This document shows positions 33,851 through 42,660 of a stretch of 52,206 nucleotides of DNA, one piece after another. The DNA is taken from NCBI GenBank assembly GCA_009777635.1, contig WRLK01000015.1, positions 1 through 52,206 of the forward strand. The letters run 5' to 3'. The position numbers and the translations under genes are program-made. Below the pieces are notes generated by a model. It ran no database searches, was not told where the DNA came from, and saw nothing but the letters and a program-made list of their open reading frames with translations. The stretch's first letter is position 1. Every line of letters starts with the position of its first letter. Origin of the DNA: Oscillospiraceae bacterium. Its GTDB lineage: Bacteria > Bacillota > Clostridia > Oscillospirales > Ruminococcaceae.

Positions 33851-34603
33851 ATGAACGATAAAAAATTTGCGGTGCTGATTGATTCCGACAATATCTCCCA
33901 CCGGTACATCAAGGTGATTGTGGACGAGGTGGCAAACGAGGGCATCTCCACGTACAAGCGCATTTACGGCGATTGGACGAACCCCAAGCTCGCATCGTGG
34001 AAGGACGTGCTGTTAAGCAATTCCATCATGCCGATACAGCAGTATTCGTACACAATGGGCAAGAACGCGACGGATTCCGCCATGATTATCGACGCGATGG
34101 ATATTTTATACTCCGGAAACGTGGAGGGTTTTTTTCTGGTTTCCAGCGACAGCGATTTCACAAGGCTTGCCTCGCGTCTTCGCGAGTCGGGTATGTACGT
34201 CGTCGGGATGGGCGAGCGCAAAACCCCGGCGGCGTTTATTTCGGCGTGCAACAAGTTTAAGTATCTTGAAAATTTGGCGGAGGACGACAAGAAGGAGCCC
34301 AAGGCGAAAAACGGCAGGGCGAAGGCGGAGCCCGTGGAGCAGGAGGCTTCACCGCGCGCGAACCGTTTGGAAATCATGCGGGCAATCCGGACGATTATCC
34401 AGGAAAAATCCGATGAAAACGGCTGGGTTTTTGTCGGGGAGATCGGCAATATCCTCTCCAAAAGATACCCCGATTTCGATTCGCGCAGCTATGGATTTCA
34501 AAAGCTCACGCAGCTTGTCACGTCGTTTCAGGGGTTTGACGTTCAGTCAAGGCCGACAAGTGACCCGAACACGAAGCTGTTTTACGCAAAGCTAAAGGAG
34601 TAA
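33851..34603 (+). CDS. NYN-domain (PIN-like) protein with OST-HTH/LOTUS domain
   Basis: 250 residues. The N-terminal NYN/LabA-type nuclease fold has FAVLIDSDNIS, NATDSAMIIDAMDILYSG and FFLVSSDSDFTRLASRLRE, carrying the acidic metal-binding residues. After a Lys/Glu-rich linker (150-170) the C-terminal 75 residues look like an OST-HTH/LOTUS domain (EKSDENGWVFVGEIGNILSKRYPDFDSRSYGFQKLTQLV). Likely RNA-directed. Ribosome site weak, and the start is bracketed by an inverted repeat. Confidence 0.88.
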   Translation: MNDKKFAVLIDSDNISHRYIKVIVDEVANEGISTYKRIYGDWTNPKLASWKDVLLSNSIMPIQQYSYTMGKNATDSAMIIDAMDILYSGNVEGFFLVSSDSDFTRLASRLRESGMYVVGMGERKTPAAFISACNKFKYLENLAEDDKKEPKAKNGRAKAEPVEQEASPRANRLEIMRAIRTIIQEKSDENGWVFVGEIGNILSKRYPDFDSRSYGFQKLTQLVTSFQGFDVQSRPTSDPNTKLFYAKLKE

Positions 34604-34631
34604 GACTACAAGGGTAGTTTGATAAAGCCCG

Positions 34632-34663
34632 CAAGCGCGCCGGTCATCAGACCGGCGCGCTTG
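34632..34663 (+). terminator. GC-rich terminator after NYN gene
   Basis: CAAGCGCGCCGGT pairs perfectly with ACCGGCGCGCTTG around a 6-nt loop, followed by GCTTTTG. Confidence 0.7.
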
Positions 34664-34818
34664 GCTTTTGCCGTAACTGAGCGCACAAAAGACACGCGCG
34701 AAGCGCCTGCGCGCAGGCGGAGCCTGCCGGCAACCTGCGAAGCAAATTTCTTTTGTGCGCGGCGAAGGTTCTATTTTAAAAAGGACATGCATAGATATAG
34801 AATGGGGAGGTGGCGGAT

Positions 34819-35118
34819 TTGTTGTGCCGTATAACCGATTTACGCTATAAAGAGGTGGTAAACGTAAGGGACGGCTGCTGCCTTGGCTGCGTCTCCGACA
34901 TCGAGGTGGATACCGTAACCGCGAGGGTCATTTCGATTATCATATACGGTAGATGCAGGCTGTTCGGGCTGTTTTTCCGTGAGGACGACATTATCATAAA
35001 CTGGTGCGACATCGAAATCATCGGCGAAGACACCATCCTTGTCAACATGCGTCCCGACCGGTTTGAACGCTTTTCCCGGTCAAAGGGCGGGTTCTTCGGC
35101 AAGCTGTTCGGCGTGTAG
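34819..35118 (+). CDS. YlmC/YmxH-family PRC-barrel protein
   Basis: About 99 residues. The family pattern is ITDLRYKEVVNVRDGCCLGCVSDIEVD, then IIYGRCRLFGLFFREDDIIINWCDIEIIGEDTILVNM. Widespread in spore formers and often called a sporulation protein; role unclear. GTG 34810 overlaps the GGGGAGG site, so TTG 34819 or TTG 34822 is more likely. Confidence 0.85.
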   Translation: MLCRITDLRYKEVVNVRDGCCLGCVSDIEVDTVTARVISIIIYGRCRLFGLFFREDDIIINWCDIEIIGEDTILVNMRPDRFERFSRSKGGFFGKLFGV

Positions 35119-35169
35119 TTTGCGCGTACAGGAGTTTTGTGGTAAACTATTTGGGAATGTTTTGAGCTA

Positions 35170-35296
35170 TTAATCCGAAAGATATTATCTTGAGGCTTCA
35201 TACCGGCTATTTGCGGCGGTTGCCGCAAGGCTATTTTGAGAAAGAAAAGCCTCGAACGGCTTTGCCGCGAGGGTTAAGGCTTTTCTTTCGGAGTAA
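35170..35296 (+). repeat. Structured 127-bp region with nested inverted repeats before the MBOAT gene
   Basis: Outer arms TTAATCCGAAAGA and TCTTTCGGAGTAA (12 of 13 paired). Inside are the perfect hairpin TTGCGGC-GGTT-GCCGCAA and a longer one, GAAAGAAAAGCCT with AAGGCTTTTCTTTC, that encloses CCTCG/CGAGG. It could be a small mobile repeat or an RNA leader. It does not match the GEMM/c-di-GMP pattern. Confidence 0.45.
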
Positions 35297-35317
35297 TAAG
35301 ATACAGGACGGTTTAAA

Positions 35318-36694
35318 ATGGTATTTTCCAGCATCATGTTCCTGTTCAGGTTTATGCCCGTGGCGTTCGTGCTGTATTATCTGACGCCGGGGCGTTTTAA
35401 AAACGCGATGTTGTTCGCGCTCAGCCTTGTTTTTTATTCATGGGGCGAGGTGCGGTTTTTCCCTATTATGCTGATTTCCGCGTCCGTCGATTATTTTGTG
35501 GGGCGCGCCATTGAAAGAAACCGCGGCAACACACGCGCCTGTAACGGCTTTCTCGCGATATCGCTCACGTTCAGTCTGGGCTCGCTTTTGTTTTTTAAAT
35601 ATACAAACTTTTTTATTGATAACGTGAATCTGTTATTAAGCGCAAGCATCCCGAATATCGGTCTGACGCTGCCGCTCGGTATCAGCTTTTACACGTTCCA
35701 GACCATGAGCTATGCGATTGACGTTTACAGGGGCAAGATAAAGGCCGAGAAAAGCTTCATTAACTTTGCGACGTATGTGGCGATGTTCCCGCAGCTTATC
35801 GCGGGGCCAATTGTGCGCTACACCGATATTTCACGCGAGATGAAAAACCGCGTGATGAACCCTGCGCAGATACAATCCGGCGTTATGCTTTTCATCATGG
35901 GGCTTGGCAGCAAGGTACTCATTGCGAACAATGTGGGCGAGTTGTGGACGCAGGTCGAGCAAATCGGCTTCGCAGATATCTCAACGGCGCTTGCGTGGCT
36001 TGGGATACTTGCGTTTTCCTTGCAGATTTATTTCGACTTTTCCGGTTATTCGCTTATGGCAATCGGGCTTGGCAAAATGCTCGGGTTTCACTTCCCGCAA
36101 AACTTTCATTACCCGTATATTTCAAAAAGCGCTACGGAGTTCTGGCGCCGCTGGCATATGACGCTGGGGTCTTTTTTCCGGGAATATGTGTATCTCCCGC
36201 TTGGCGGTAACCGCGTTTCAAAGCCGCGGCAGTACCTTAACATTTTCATTGTCTGGCTTTTGACGGGCTTCTGGCACGGCGCAAGCTGGAACTTTGTGCT
36301 GTGGGGTCTGTATTTCTGCCTGTTCCTGTGTATTGAAAAGACATTCTTGCTAAAGCTTTTGGGGAAATCAAAAATCCTTGCGCATGTGTATCTTTTGTTT
36401 ATCGTGGTAGTAAGCTGGGCGTTGTTTGCGATTACGGATTTTTCACAGCTTGGCGTTTTCCTCTCCATCATGTTTGGCAGGGTCGGCGGCGACGACTGGA
36501 TGTACTACCTGCGAAATTATTCCGCAAGCCTGATTCTGGGTATCCTGCTGGCGACGCCGCTGCTTCGGAAAATCTCCGGGAAGCTGAAGGATAACTATGC
36601 GGTACAATCCGTATTCGCGGCGGTTGTATTACTTTTGTCCGTCGCGTATCTCGTCGATTCGACTTACAACCCGTTTTTATATTTTAGATTCTAA
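35318..36694 (+). CDS. MBOAT-family O-acyltransferase (AlgI/DltB-like)
   Basis: 458 residues, about ten membrane spans. Landmarks: the N-terminal FRFMPVAFVLYYLTP, the FFKYTNFFIDNVNLLL span, LGISFYTFQTMSYAIDVYRGK, the FPQLIAGPIVRY segment and the catalytic His in LTGFWHGASWNFVLWG. Transfers acetyl groups across the membrane to an extracellular polysaccharide or teichoic-acid-like polymer. Forms an operon with the following DHHW protein, the usual MBOAT partner. Confidence 0.93.
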   Translation: MVFSSIMFLFRFMPVAFVLYYLTPGRFKNAMLFALSLVFYSWGEVRFFPIMLISASVDYFVGRAIERNRGNTRACNGFLAISLTFSLGSLLFFKYTNFFIDNVNLLLSASIPNIGLTLPLGISFYTFQTMSYAIDVYRGKIKAEKSFINFATYVAMFPQLIAGPIVRYTDISREMKNRVMNPAQIQSGVMLFIMGLGSKVLIANNVGELWTQVEQIGFADISTALAWLGILAFSLQIYFDFSGYSLMAIGLGKMLGFHFPQNFHYPYISKSATEFWRRWHMTLGSFFREYVYLPLGGNRVSKPRQYLNIFIVWLLTGFWHGASWNFVLWGLYFCLFLCIEKTFLLKLLGKSKILAHVYLLFIVVVSWALFAITDFSQLGVFLSIMFGRVGGDDWMYYLRNYSASLILGILLATPLLRKISGKLKDNYAVQSVFAAVVLLLSVAYLVDSTYNPFLYFRF

Positions 36695-36705
36695 GGGGTG
36701 CCGTT

Positions 36706-37857
36706 GTGGAAAGCAAAAAATGGACAAGCTGCATCTTTTTAATCCTGTTCGCGGCGTTTATCTGGGGGTACTCGCTTGCGGACATGCTTTCACCCGGCAG
36801 GGAATACTCCGAGCTTGAAAACAGATACCTTGCCGGAATGCCCGGCTTTACCTTCCGAAGCCTTCTCGACAACACCTACACGCTTAAAATCGAGGAACAC
36901 ACAAATGACCGGTTTATGCTGCGGGATGCGTGGATTACGGTGAAATCCATCAGCGAAACGGCGCTTCTCAAGATTGAAAACAATAATATCATTTACGGCA
37001 AAGACGGTTTTATGTTTGAAAAGCGGCTCACATACGACAGTGAACAGCTTGAGAGAAATCTAAACTCGCTGTTTTTCTTCGCCGAAAAATTCCCGGGGAA
37101 CAACATTACGCTGATGTTGGTTCCGACGTCGGACATTGTCTTAGCCGACAAGGTGCCGCGCGGACTTCACAACGTAGAACAAACATCAATCATAGAGGAT
37201 ATTCACCGTAAGGCGGGGGAAAGTGAAATCCGTTCCGTCGGGCTGTTAGAGCCGCTTTGCAATAACAGATACGAGAAGATAGACACCGACAACTACAAAA
37301 CATTTTACCGCACCGACCACCACTGGACGACGCCGGGCGCGTATGCGGCTTACGCGGCATATGTGCAGTCGCTGGGGCTTGCGTCCGCTGAGCCGTTTGA
37401 CTTTCCGCTGCACACCGTGTACGATTTTTACGGCACGTTTTACAGCAAGGCGAAGCTGTTTAACGCAAAGCCCGATACCATAAGATGGTTCGATATCCCC
37501 GTCCATTCGGTTACGATAAACGGCGAGCCTAAAGACGGACTTTACAATCACGAAAAATGGAATCAGCGCGACAAATACGCGGCGTTCCTGCACGACAACA
37601 ACGGCATCACGGTCCTTGACAGTACCGGCAAGCAGGACGGCGAAAACAAAACCAGAATCCTTGTGTTTAAGGATTCCTACGGCAACGCCTTCGCGCCGTT
37701 TTTAACCTTTAATTTTGACGAGGTCACCGTCATCGACCTGCGCTACTTTATGGAGGTTGAAAGCCTCATGAACAGCGGCGATTACGACGAAATCCTGTTC
37801 CTGTACGGGTTCCCGTCATTTTCAAACGAAACAAGCATTGTAAATTTAAGGCTTTAA
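36706..37857 (+). CDS. DHHW/AlgX-AlgJ-like SGNH-fold acetyltransferase partner
   Basis: 383 residues from GTG 36706 (AAGGGGTG upstream). One N-terminal membrane anchor (CIFLILFAAFIWGYSLADML) leads to an extracytoplasmic SGNH-like domain with LMLVPTSDIVLADKVP, YRTDHHWTTPGAYAAY (DHHW signature) and LVFKDSYGNAFAPFL (Ser motif). Probably passes acetyl groups from the MBOAT protein to the polymer. 11 nt after the MBOAT gene. Confidence 0.88.
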   Translation: MESKKWTSCIFLILFAAFIWGYSLADMLSPGREYSELENRYLAGMPGFTFRSLLDNTYTLKIEEHTNDRFMLRDAWITVKSISETALLKIENNNIIYGKDGFMFEKRLTYDSEQLERNLNSLFFFAEKFPGNNITLMLVPTSDIVLADKVPRGLHNVEQTSIIEDIHRKAGESEIRSVGLLEPLCNNRYEKIDTDNYKTFYRTDHHWTTPGAYAAYAAYVQSLGLASAEPFDFPLHTVYDFYGTFYSKAKLFNAKPDTIRWFDIPVHSVTINGEPKDGLYNHEKWNQRDKYAAFLHDNNGITVLDSTGKQDGENKTRILVFKDSYGNAFAPFLTFNFDEVTVIDLRYFMEVESLMNSGDYDEILFLYGFPSFSNETSIVNLRL

Positions 37858-37869
37858 GGAGGCATGGCG

Positions 37870-38256
37870 ATGATTCATCATGTAGCGGTATGGGTTTCCG
37901 ATTTGGAGAAAATGAAGGATTTCTACGTCAAGTATTTTAACGGGACTTCAAACACGCTTTATCATAACCCCAAAAAGGAATTTTGGTCTTACTTCGTAAC
38001 CTTTCAGAACGGCTCCAAGCTTGAATTGATGAAAGCATCCACAGTAAGCGAAGGGCGTAGCGATACCGAAAAACAATTTACCGGCTATACGCACATTGCA
38101 TTTTCAACCGGCAGCGCGGAAGACGTCGACAAGCTGACAAGCCGGCTGACCGGCGACGGGTATCGTCTTGCAAACGGCCCCAGAACGACGGGCGACGGGT
38201 TTTATGAAAGCTGCGTGTTCGACCCGGAAGGCAACAGGGTGGAGATAACGGTTTAA
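37870..38256 (+). CDS. VOC/glyoxalase-superfamily protein
   Basis: 128 residues from ATG 37870, 7 nt after AAGGAGG; ATG 37864 lies too close. It has the betaalphabetabetabeta module [22 protein letters not shown], the metal/substrate-side [19 protein letters not shown] and [12 protein letters not shown]. Small dioxygenase/lyase or resistance protein fold; no substrate assigned. Confidence 0.85.
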   Translation: MIHHVAVWVSDLEKMKDFYVKYFNGTSNTLYHNPKKEFWSYFVTFQNGSKLELMKASTVSEGRSDTEKQFTGYTHIAFSTGSAEDVDKLTSRLTGDGYRLANGPRTTGDGFYESCVFDPEGNRVEITV

Positions 38257-38300
38257 TTCATCCCGTGCTGCCCCCGGTAAAACATTTGTGGGGTTACGTT

Positions 38301-38735
38301 ATGATAATAAGAAATTTGCAAATTGAAGACATGGAATCTTTATCTAAACTTTATTATTAATTTTGGAATGAAGATTCAAATATACAAGAAATGAAAGGCA
38401 AGCTTGCCCGGTTACAGGGCAATGACGCCTATATCCTTCTTTGCGCGGCTGAAGACGAGAAGCTTGCCGGCTCGGCCACGGGAATTGTATGCGAGGAGTT
38501 ATACGAAGACTGCAAACCGTTTTTAGTCGTGGAAAACATGGTGGTGGACAGCGCTTACAGAAAAAAAGGAATCGGGAAAGCATTGCTCGCCGAGCTGGAA
38601 AAGCGTGCGAAAGCCAAAGGCTGTACGCAAATGATTCTTGTAACGGAAACAGAAAGAAAAGACGCTTGCAGGTTTTATGAATCGGCGGGTTTCCATCCAA
38701 CAGCTAATAAGGGTTATAAGAAAAAGCTTCTATAG
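38301..38735 (+). pseudogene. GNAT acetyltransferase with an in-frame stop
   Basis: ATG 38301 starts MIIRNLQIEDMESLSKLYY, then TAA at 38358-38360 interrupts the frame, and FWNEDSNIQEMKGKLARLQ continues directly. The acetyl-CoA motif (MVVDSAYRKKGIGKALLAELEKRA) and LVTETERKDACRFYESAGFH are intact. The stop replaces a position usually Gln in such YYQFWNE starts, so a single CAA to TAA change is likely. Restart at ATG 38391 would give a 114-residue protein lacking the first strand. Confidence 0.75.
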
Positions 38736-38750
38736 CTTACAGGTATTTGA

Positions 38751-38778
38751 AAAGCGGACGGCTGATGCCGTCCGCTTT
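38751..38778. terminator. Bidirectional terminator
   Basis: AAAGCGGACGGC and GCCGTCCGCTTT form a perfect 12-bp stem with loop TGAT between convergent genes. Confidence 0.8.
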
Positions 38779-38780
38779 CT

Positions 38781-39482
38781 TTATCCTGCAATGATTCCCG
38801 AAATGATAAACAATATCCAAACATGCAGGGGATAGAAACCATAAAACAAATATTTCGCAAAGGCGGTGTCCGGCCCGCGCCTGCCGTTATAAAGCATAAT
38901 CGGGATAACCGCGAAAATCATGTAAAACTGCGGCTGTAGATAGCCCGTGTTAAAATACGCCATCAAAAACTGCAACCCGTAGCCAATCACATAAACTGCG
39001 TACATAACGGGCCGGCGGTTTCTAAGATAATAGAAAATCAGCATGATTACAGGGACAAGAAAGCCGCCCTCGCAGTAAGGCGTGACAAACGCAAGGATTA
39101 CAACAACAGCAAGCCACAATGCAATATAAAAGCCCTTGCTTTGGCGAAGCTCGTCAATTACGTAAATGGCGGCGGCGCCTATCGCCAGCGAGAAGAAAAT
39201 ATTATTCGGGATTTCATAGCCTGTTTTGAGATATAAAATAAAATTGCCGAGAGCCATAATCACGCCGAATAGAGAGAGCCTTAATACAAAGCGCAAACGG
39301 TTTCTGGTATAAACCATGCCCTGTGCAGCCAAAAAGGCAAAAACCGGCGCAACCACACGGGCGACATAGTGCGCGGGCAAAAGCTCGCGCGGGAACAGGA
39401 AGAGCTGCATGTGGTCAAGCAGCATTAAAACCAACATGATAATCTTTAGCTGGAACGCGTTTAAAATGCCGTGTGTTTTCAT
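38781..39482 (-). CDS. TraX-family membrane protein
   Basis: 233 residues from ATG 39482 (GGGGAC upstream); an in-frame ATG at 39584 reads through intergenic sequence. About seven hydrophobic segments, starting FQLKIIMLVLMLLDHMQLFLFP, then HYVARVVAPVFAFLAAQGMVYTRNR and IMLYNGRRG near the end: the TraX/acyltransferase-3-like pattern. In plasmids TraX acetylates pilin; chromosomal copies in Clostridia have unknown substrates. Probably an O-acetyltransferase in the membrane. Confidence 0.85.
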   Translation of the reverse strand: MKTHGILNAFQLKIIMLVLMLLDHMQLFLFPRELLPAHYVARVVAPVFAFLAAQGMVYTRNRLRFVLRLSLFGVIMALGNFILYLKTGYEIPNNIFFSLAIGAAAIYVIDELRQSKGFYIALWLAVVVILAFVTPYCEGGFLVPVIMLIFYYLRNRRPVMYAVYVIGYGLQFLMAYFNTGYLQPQFYMIFAVIPIMLYNGRRGPDTAFAKYLFYGFYPLHVWILFIISGIIAG

Positions 39483-39634
39483 AGCTGTCCCCTTTTTTTG
39501 GATTATACTATTCAGTATACCACAAAAATGCGGGTTTGAATATTTTGAAACGCAGCCTGAAATAATATAGTCGAGGACATCCAAAAGCGTAAAAGCGTAT
39601 GTTTTTTTAAATTTTTAATCCGGAGTGGTTGCGA

Positions 39635-40177
39635 TTGGTTTCGGTTATCATAGCCGCCGACAGTCAGGAAAAAAAGTTTCTTACCGCGCTCCAGAATATT
39701 TTAAGCAGAAATTTCAAATCCATACAATGCGTGGGCGGGTGCATTGACGCGCGCTATGACGGCGCGGAGCTTTTTATCACGGACGCACAGGGGCTTGATT
39801 TTATTTATTCAAGCGCCGCGATATTTGTATTCAAGGATTCCACAAAGCCTTTCGCGGAGGTCGAAACAACCGGAGAGCGGCTTGCGATTGTGGATTCCTG
39901 CAATCAGGACGCGATAAAGCTTGTAAGCGGAACGAAAATGCCTGCCGTGACATGCGGGCTTTCGCCGTGCGATACGATAACGCTTTCAAGCTTAAGCGAG
40001 GACAGCGCCGTGATAGGCTTGCAGCGCTGCATCACATGCTTTGACGGCACCGTTTTAGAGCCGCAGGAAATTCCCGTTTCGCTTTGCGCACAAGTCAGCA
40101 GCTTCACGCTTTTATGCGCGGCCGCGATTTTTATTTTAACGGGAAATATAAAAAAATTATCGCAAGTAAAAATTTAA
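39635..40177 (+). CDS. Hypothetical protein
   Basis: About 180 residues from TTG 39635 (CGGAG 9 nt upstream; TTG 39629 is closer than normal). It reads VSVIIAADSQEKKFLTALQN, FKSIQCVGGCIDARYDGAEL and ends in a hydrophobic stretch SSFTLLCAAAIFILTG. Seven cysteines. No family recognised. Element-family end C follows right after the stop. Confidence 0.6.
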   Translation: MVSVIIAADSQEKKFLTALQNILSRNFKSIQCVGGCIDARYDGAELFITDAQGLDFIYSSAAIFVFKDSTKPFAEVETTGERLAIVDSCNQDAIKLVSGTKMPAVTCGLSPCDTITLSSLSEDSAVIGLQRCITCFDGTVLEPQEIPVSLCAQVSSFTLLCAAAIFILTGNIKKLSQVKI

Positions 40178-40200
40178 GGCCTGTATTCATAAGCGAAAAG
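40176..40200 (+). repeat. Isolated element end C of the GRRCCTGT family
   Basis: AGGCCTGTATTCATAAGCGAAAA differs from the left end of element B at only a few bases and follows TTTA. No right end is visible before the spore-protein gene, so it is a truncated copy. Confidence 0.5.
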
Positions 40201-40332
40201 CACCGGAACATCATAAATTCTTAATAGCTGAAACATCACAAAATTTTACCATTCATAACTTGCATTTGCGTGTCTATACTATTTAATGCAAACGCAAACA
40301 ACTTTAATTTTTCAAGGAGTGCAATAGGAATT

Positions 40333-40524
40333 ATGGCTAGTAATCAACCTTTAGTTCCGGCTGCCAAAGAAGCGCTGAACAAGTTTAAGATGGAAGCCGC
40401 AAGCGAAGTTGGCGTTAACCTTAAACAAGGTTATAACGGCGATTTGACCTCCCGCCAAGCCGGTTCCATCGGCGGCCAGATGGTTAAGAGAATGATTGAG
40501 TCCTACGAGAACTCGATGAAGTAA
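40333..40524 (+). CDS. Alpha/beta-type small acid-soluble spore protein
   Basis: 63 residues. Coats DNA in the spore. The conserved segments are KFKMEAASEVGVN (first helix with the GPR protease site region) and GDLTSRQAGSIGGQMVKRMIE (second helix). AGGA precedes ATG 40333. The upstream TCTATACTA (40272-40280) resembles a SigG -10. Absence of introns, size and motif leave no doubt about the family; it shows that the organism sporulates. Confidence 0.96.
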   Translation: MASNQPLVPAAKEALNKFKMEAASEVGVNLKQGYNGDLTSRQAGSIGGQMVKRMIESYENSMK

Positions 40525-40570
40525 TTCATCTTTCTTTAACGGACAAGAAATCACTTGATTCGCAATAAAG

Positions 40571-40604
40571 AATCCCCTTCGGCAAAAGCCGGAGGGGATT
40601 TTTT
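40571..40604. terminator. Bidirectional terminator
   Basis: AATCCCCTTCGGC and GCCGGAGGGGATT pair around AAAA, with TTTT after it; between convergent spore-protein and methyltransferase genes. Confidence 0.85.
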
Positions 40605-40605
40605 G

Positions 40606-41358
40606 CTAGAGCACCTTTGCAATCAATTGTACAATACTGAAATATTTGCCGTTTTCAACCTTCATCATTCCCATGTCATCCGCGGCGTAGGGGTTCGGGC
40701 TTAACATCCATTCGTCCCACGACTGCTTGCAGCAGTCCATCTCGCGAGCTTCCATGATTTCGATTTTATCCGATTCATTGCGCATTGACCCGCTCCACAT
40801 TGATTTCGCCCACAGGTTTTTCCACCAGTTGGCGGTATAAAAATTCCAGTCGCCGCTATCGTCCACAAACGGCTTTAGCTCGTCGGGGATTCCCCTTACC
40901 CCGTTCTTCCAGCCGGGGACGGCGACGGCAATGTATCCGCCTTTTTTCACATATGGAATCAGCGACGGCAGCATTTCCGTGTTATTGCCGTAGTAATGGT
41001 AAGAATCCACGGTGAATAAAATATCGAAATACCTGTGCGCGAAGGGCAGCCCCTTCGTCGCGTCCACGGAGACCGGCATCGCCTTTCCGTCGATTCCAAG
41101 CGCTTTAAACCGCTCATAATTATCGGTGGGCGAAACCCAAAGGTCGGCGGCAAATACCTCGGCGTCGTATTTTTGTGTCAGCAAAAGGGTCGAAAGGCCG
41201 CATCCGCAGCCGAGGTCAAGGATACGCATATCCTTTTCAATCGGCAGGTACGACGCCATCTCCTCGGATATCCGCATGGCGTTCGGCCCCATCATGGTTG
41301 CCTTTAAATACTCCATATTTTCACTGTCCGATATAAATTTATCTGTGAATGAATACAA
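40606..41358 (-). CDS. SAM-dependent methyltransferase
   Basis: 250 residues, class I fold. Motif I is MRILDLGCGCGLSTLLLTQKY near residue 45, motif II KYDAEVFAADLW, and FDILFTVDSYHYYG is the motif IV region. Acceptor unknown; resembles small-molecule or UbiE-like methyltransferases. It stands alone with repeats upstream. Confidence 0.88.
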   Translation of the reverse strand: MYSFTDKFISDSENMEYLKATMMGPNAMRISEEMASYLPIEKDMRILDLGCGCGLSTLLLTQKYDAEVFAADLWVSPTDNYERFKALGIDGKAMPVSVDATKGLPFAHRYFDILFTVDSYHYYGNNTEMLPSLIPYVKKGGYIAVAVPGWKNGVRGIPDELKPFVDDSGDWNFYTANWWKNLWAKSMWSGSMRNESDKIEIMEAREMDCCKQSWDEWMLSPNPYAADDMGMMKVENGKYFSIVQLIAKVL

Positions 41359-41408
41359 TTTGATTCTTCCTTTCTGATGTTAGCTTTATAAATGCGAAAG
41401 AATATAAA

Positions 41409-41612
41409 CGCTAGTTCATACGCAGTTCACACCATTGCGAAGCAATGAAAAAGCGCAGTATATAACTGCGCTACAAATTCACCATTTAAATGGAAAGCCG
41501 TCAATCTGTAAAGCAGTTTTGGTAGCGCAAACAAAAGCGGCTGAGCCGCATTTCCACGTTTATCGAAGCTTTAAAATGTTCGCTTCGATAAACGCAGTGA
41601 ACTGCACATGAA
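41409..41612. repeat. 204-bp palindrome-rich element upstream of the methyltransferase
   Basis: Outer arms AACGCTAGTTCATACGCAGT and (reverse strand) AACGATAGTTCATGTGCAGT match at all but a few bases. Inside are GCGCAGTATATAACTGCGC, CCATTTAAATGG and a hairpin TTTATCGAAGC...GCTTCGATAAA. No ORF. It accounts for most of the 374-nt gap before cbiC; related TTCAC-containing palindromes occur at 42.4 and 42.7 kb. Confidence 0.5.
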
Positions 41613-41732
41613 CTATCGTTCATGTGCGTTCATATATCGTTCCCGTCAATTTACAGAATGACCGACATTAAGGCACTCCTTTATGGTTTATGGTCTCAAT
41701 TATATCAGATGATTAAAATATTGTCAAAAGTT

Positions 41733-42314
41733 TTATCCGTTCAGCCTTGACGGCGCGGCAAGGTCGAGCAGCGTGTTGCAAATGGCGGCGGCCGCGTCGC
41801 TGCCGCCTTTCATACCAAGAGAGACGATACACGGCACGCCGAGCGATACCAGCTTTTCTTTGCTTTCCACCGCTTCGGAATACCCCACGGGCGCCGCGAT
41901 AACAAGCTTGGGGAATAAAAGCCGCGCCGCTGTCATTTCGTTTATGCGGGTCAGTGATTCGGGCATGTTGCCGATTGCGAAAATAAGCGGCCTGTGCAAA
42001 GCGGCGGCGCGTTCCACAGCTAGAACCGCGCGGCGGGAAACATCCCCTCCCGAGCGCTTTAAAACATCCTTGTCATCGGCAAAGCAATGTGCGATAATGC
42101 CGAGCTTTGCCATCGGCATCCGGTGCAGGCTTGATTTAATCGCTACCGTGTCGCAAACAATATGGAACCCCGCGTTTAGCGCGCCCATCGAGAAATTGAT
42201 TACGTCGGGCGAAAAATAAAGGCATTCCGAAAACGCGGCGTCTTTTGTGGCTTTTACAGCATTTTTCTTTATTAATGCGATACATTCGTTGTTTGTGATG
42301 TATTCAAACTCCAT
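41733..42314 (-). CDS. cbiC: Precorrin-8X/cobalt-precorrin-8 methylmutase (CbiC/CobH)
   Basis: 193 residues. Moves a methyl group from C-11 to C-12 during corrin synthesis. Family features: DVINFSMGALNAGFHIVCDTVAI, RPLIFAIGNMPESLTRINEM, LVIAAPVGYSEAVESKEKL and CIVSLGMKGGSDAAAAICN. It stands alone without other cobalamin genes, in a repeat-rich place, so it may be a moved or leftover gene. Confidence 0.85.
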   Translation of the reverse strand: MEFEYITNNECIALIKKNAVKATKDAAFSECLYFSPDVINFSMGALNAGFHIVCDTVAIKSSLHRMPMAKLGIIAHCFADDKDVLKRSGGDVSRRAVLAVERAAALHRPLIFAIGNMPESLTRINEMTAARLLFPKLVIAAPVGYSEAVESKEKLVSLGVPCIVSLGMKGGSDAAAAICNTLLDLAAPSRLNG

Positions 42315-42333
42315 AAGCTTCCACCTTTATTTA

Positions 42334-42597
42334 GGGTTCGTTTGATAAATAACCCACGTCCGTCATTTTGCCCCAATTTGCGTTTTTTGTGCTTGCCGTA
42401 TCGCTTCGCTCCAGTGTGAACTGTACGTGATGTGAACGAATATGGACGTAAATTCACATACAGTTCAGACAGCCTGACAGGCTGGCGTTCATGTTTTTTC
42501 ACATCCCTGGGCGAAAAGCCCGCTTTCGTTCTCCGCGCCCAAAATCCATCAAATTCTTGGACAAAAGCACGAACGGGAATATTTATCAAACAAACCC
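42334..42597. mobile_element. 264-bp MITE flanked by TA (Tc1/mariner-IS630-like)
   Basis: The ends are GGGTTCGTTTGATAAATA and its inverted copy (17 of 18 identical), each bordered by TA, the target duplication of IS630/mariner elements. No transposase. Its interior holds a palindromic segment (42416-42506, TGAACTGTACGTGA...TTCACATACAGTTCA) that recurs outside the element at 42661-42751. Confidence 0.6.
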
Positions 42598-42660
42598 TAG
42601 TACTGCTACTATATAAGGTGGCTGTTTTTACCTAAAATATTGCACGTTGCTTTGCAATGG

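Noticed and set aside
35148-35300. Possible c-di-GMP (GEMM) riboswitch before the MBOAT gene
   Set aside because: Some short words recall it, but the GNRA tetraloop-receptor arrangement and the conserved GCAAAGCC-type core are missing; the pairing is explained by nested inverted repeats.
38340-38362. Stop-codon reassignment as explanation for TAA in the acetyltransferase
   Set aside because: All other genes use TAA, TAG and TGA as normal stops and none has an internal stop that would extend a conserved protein.
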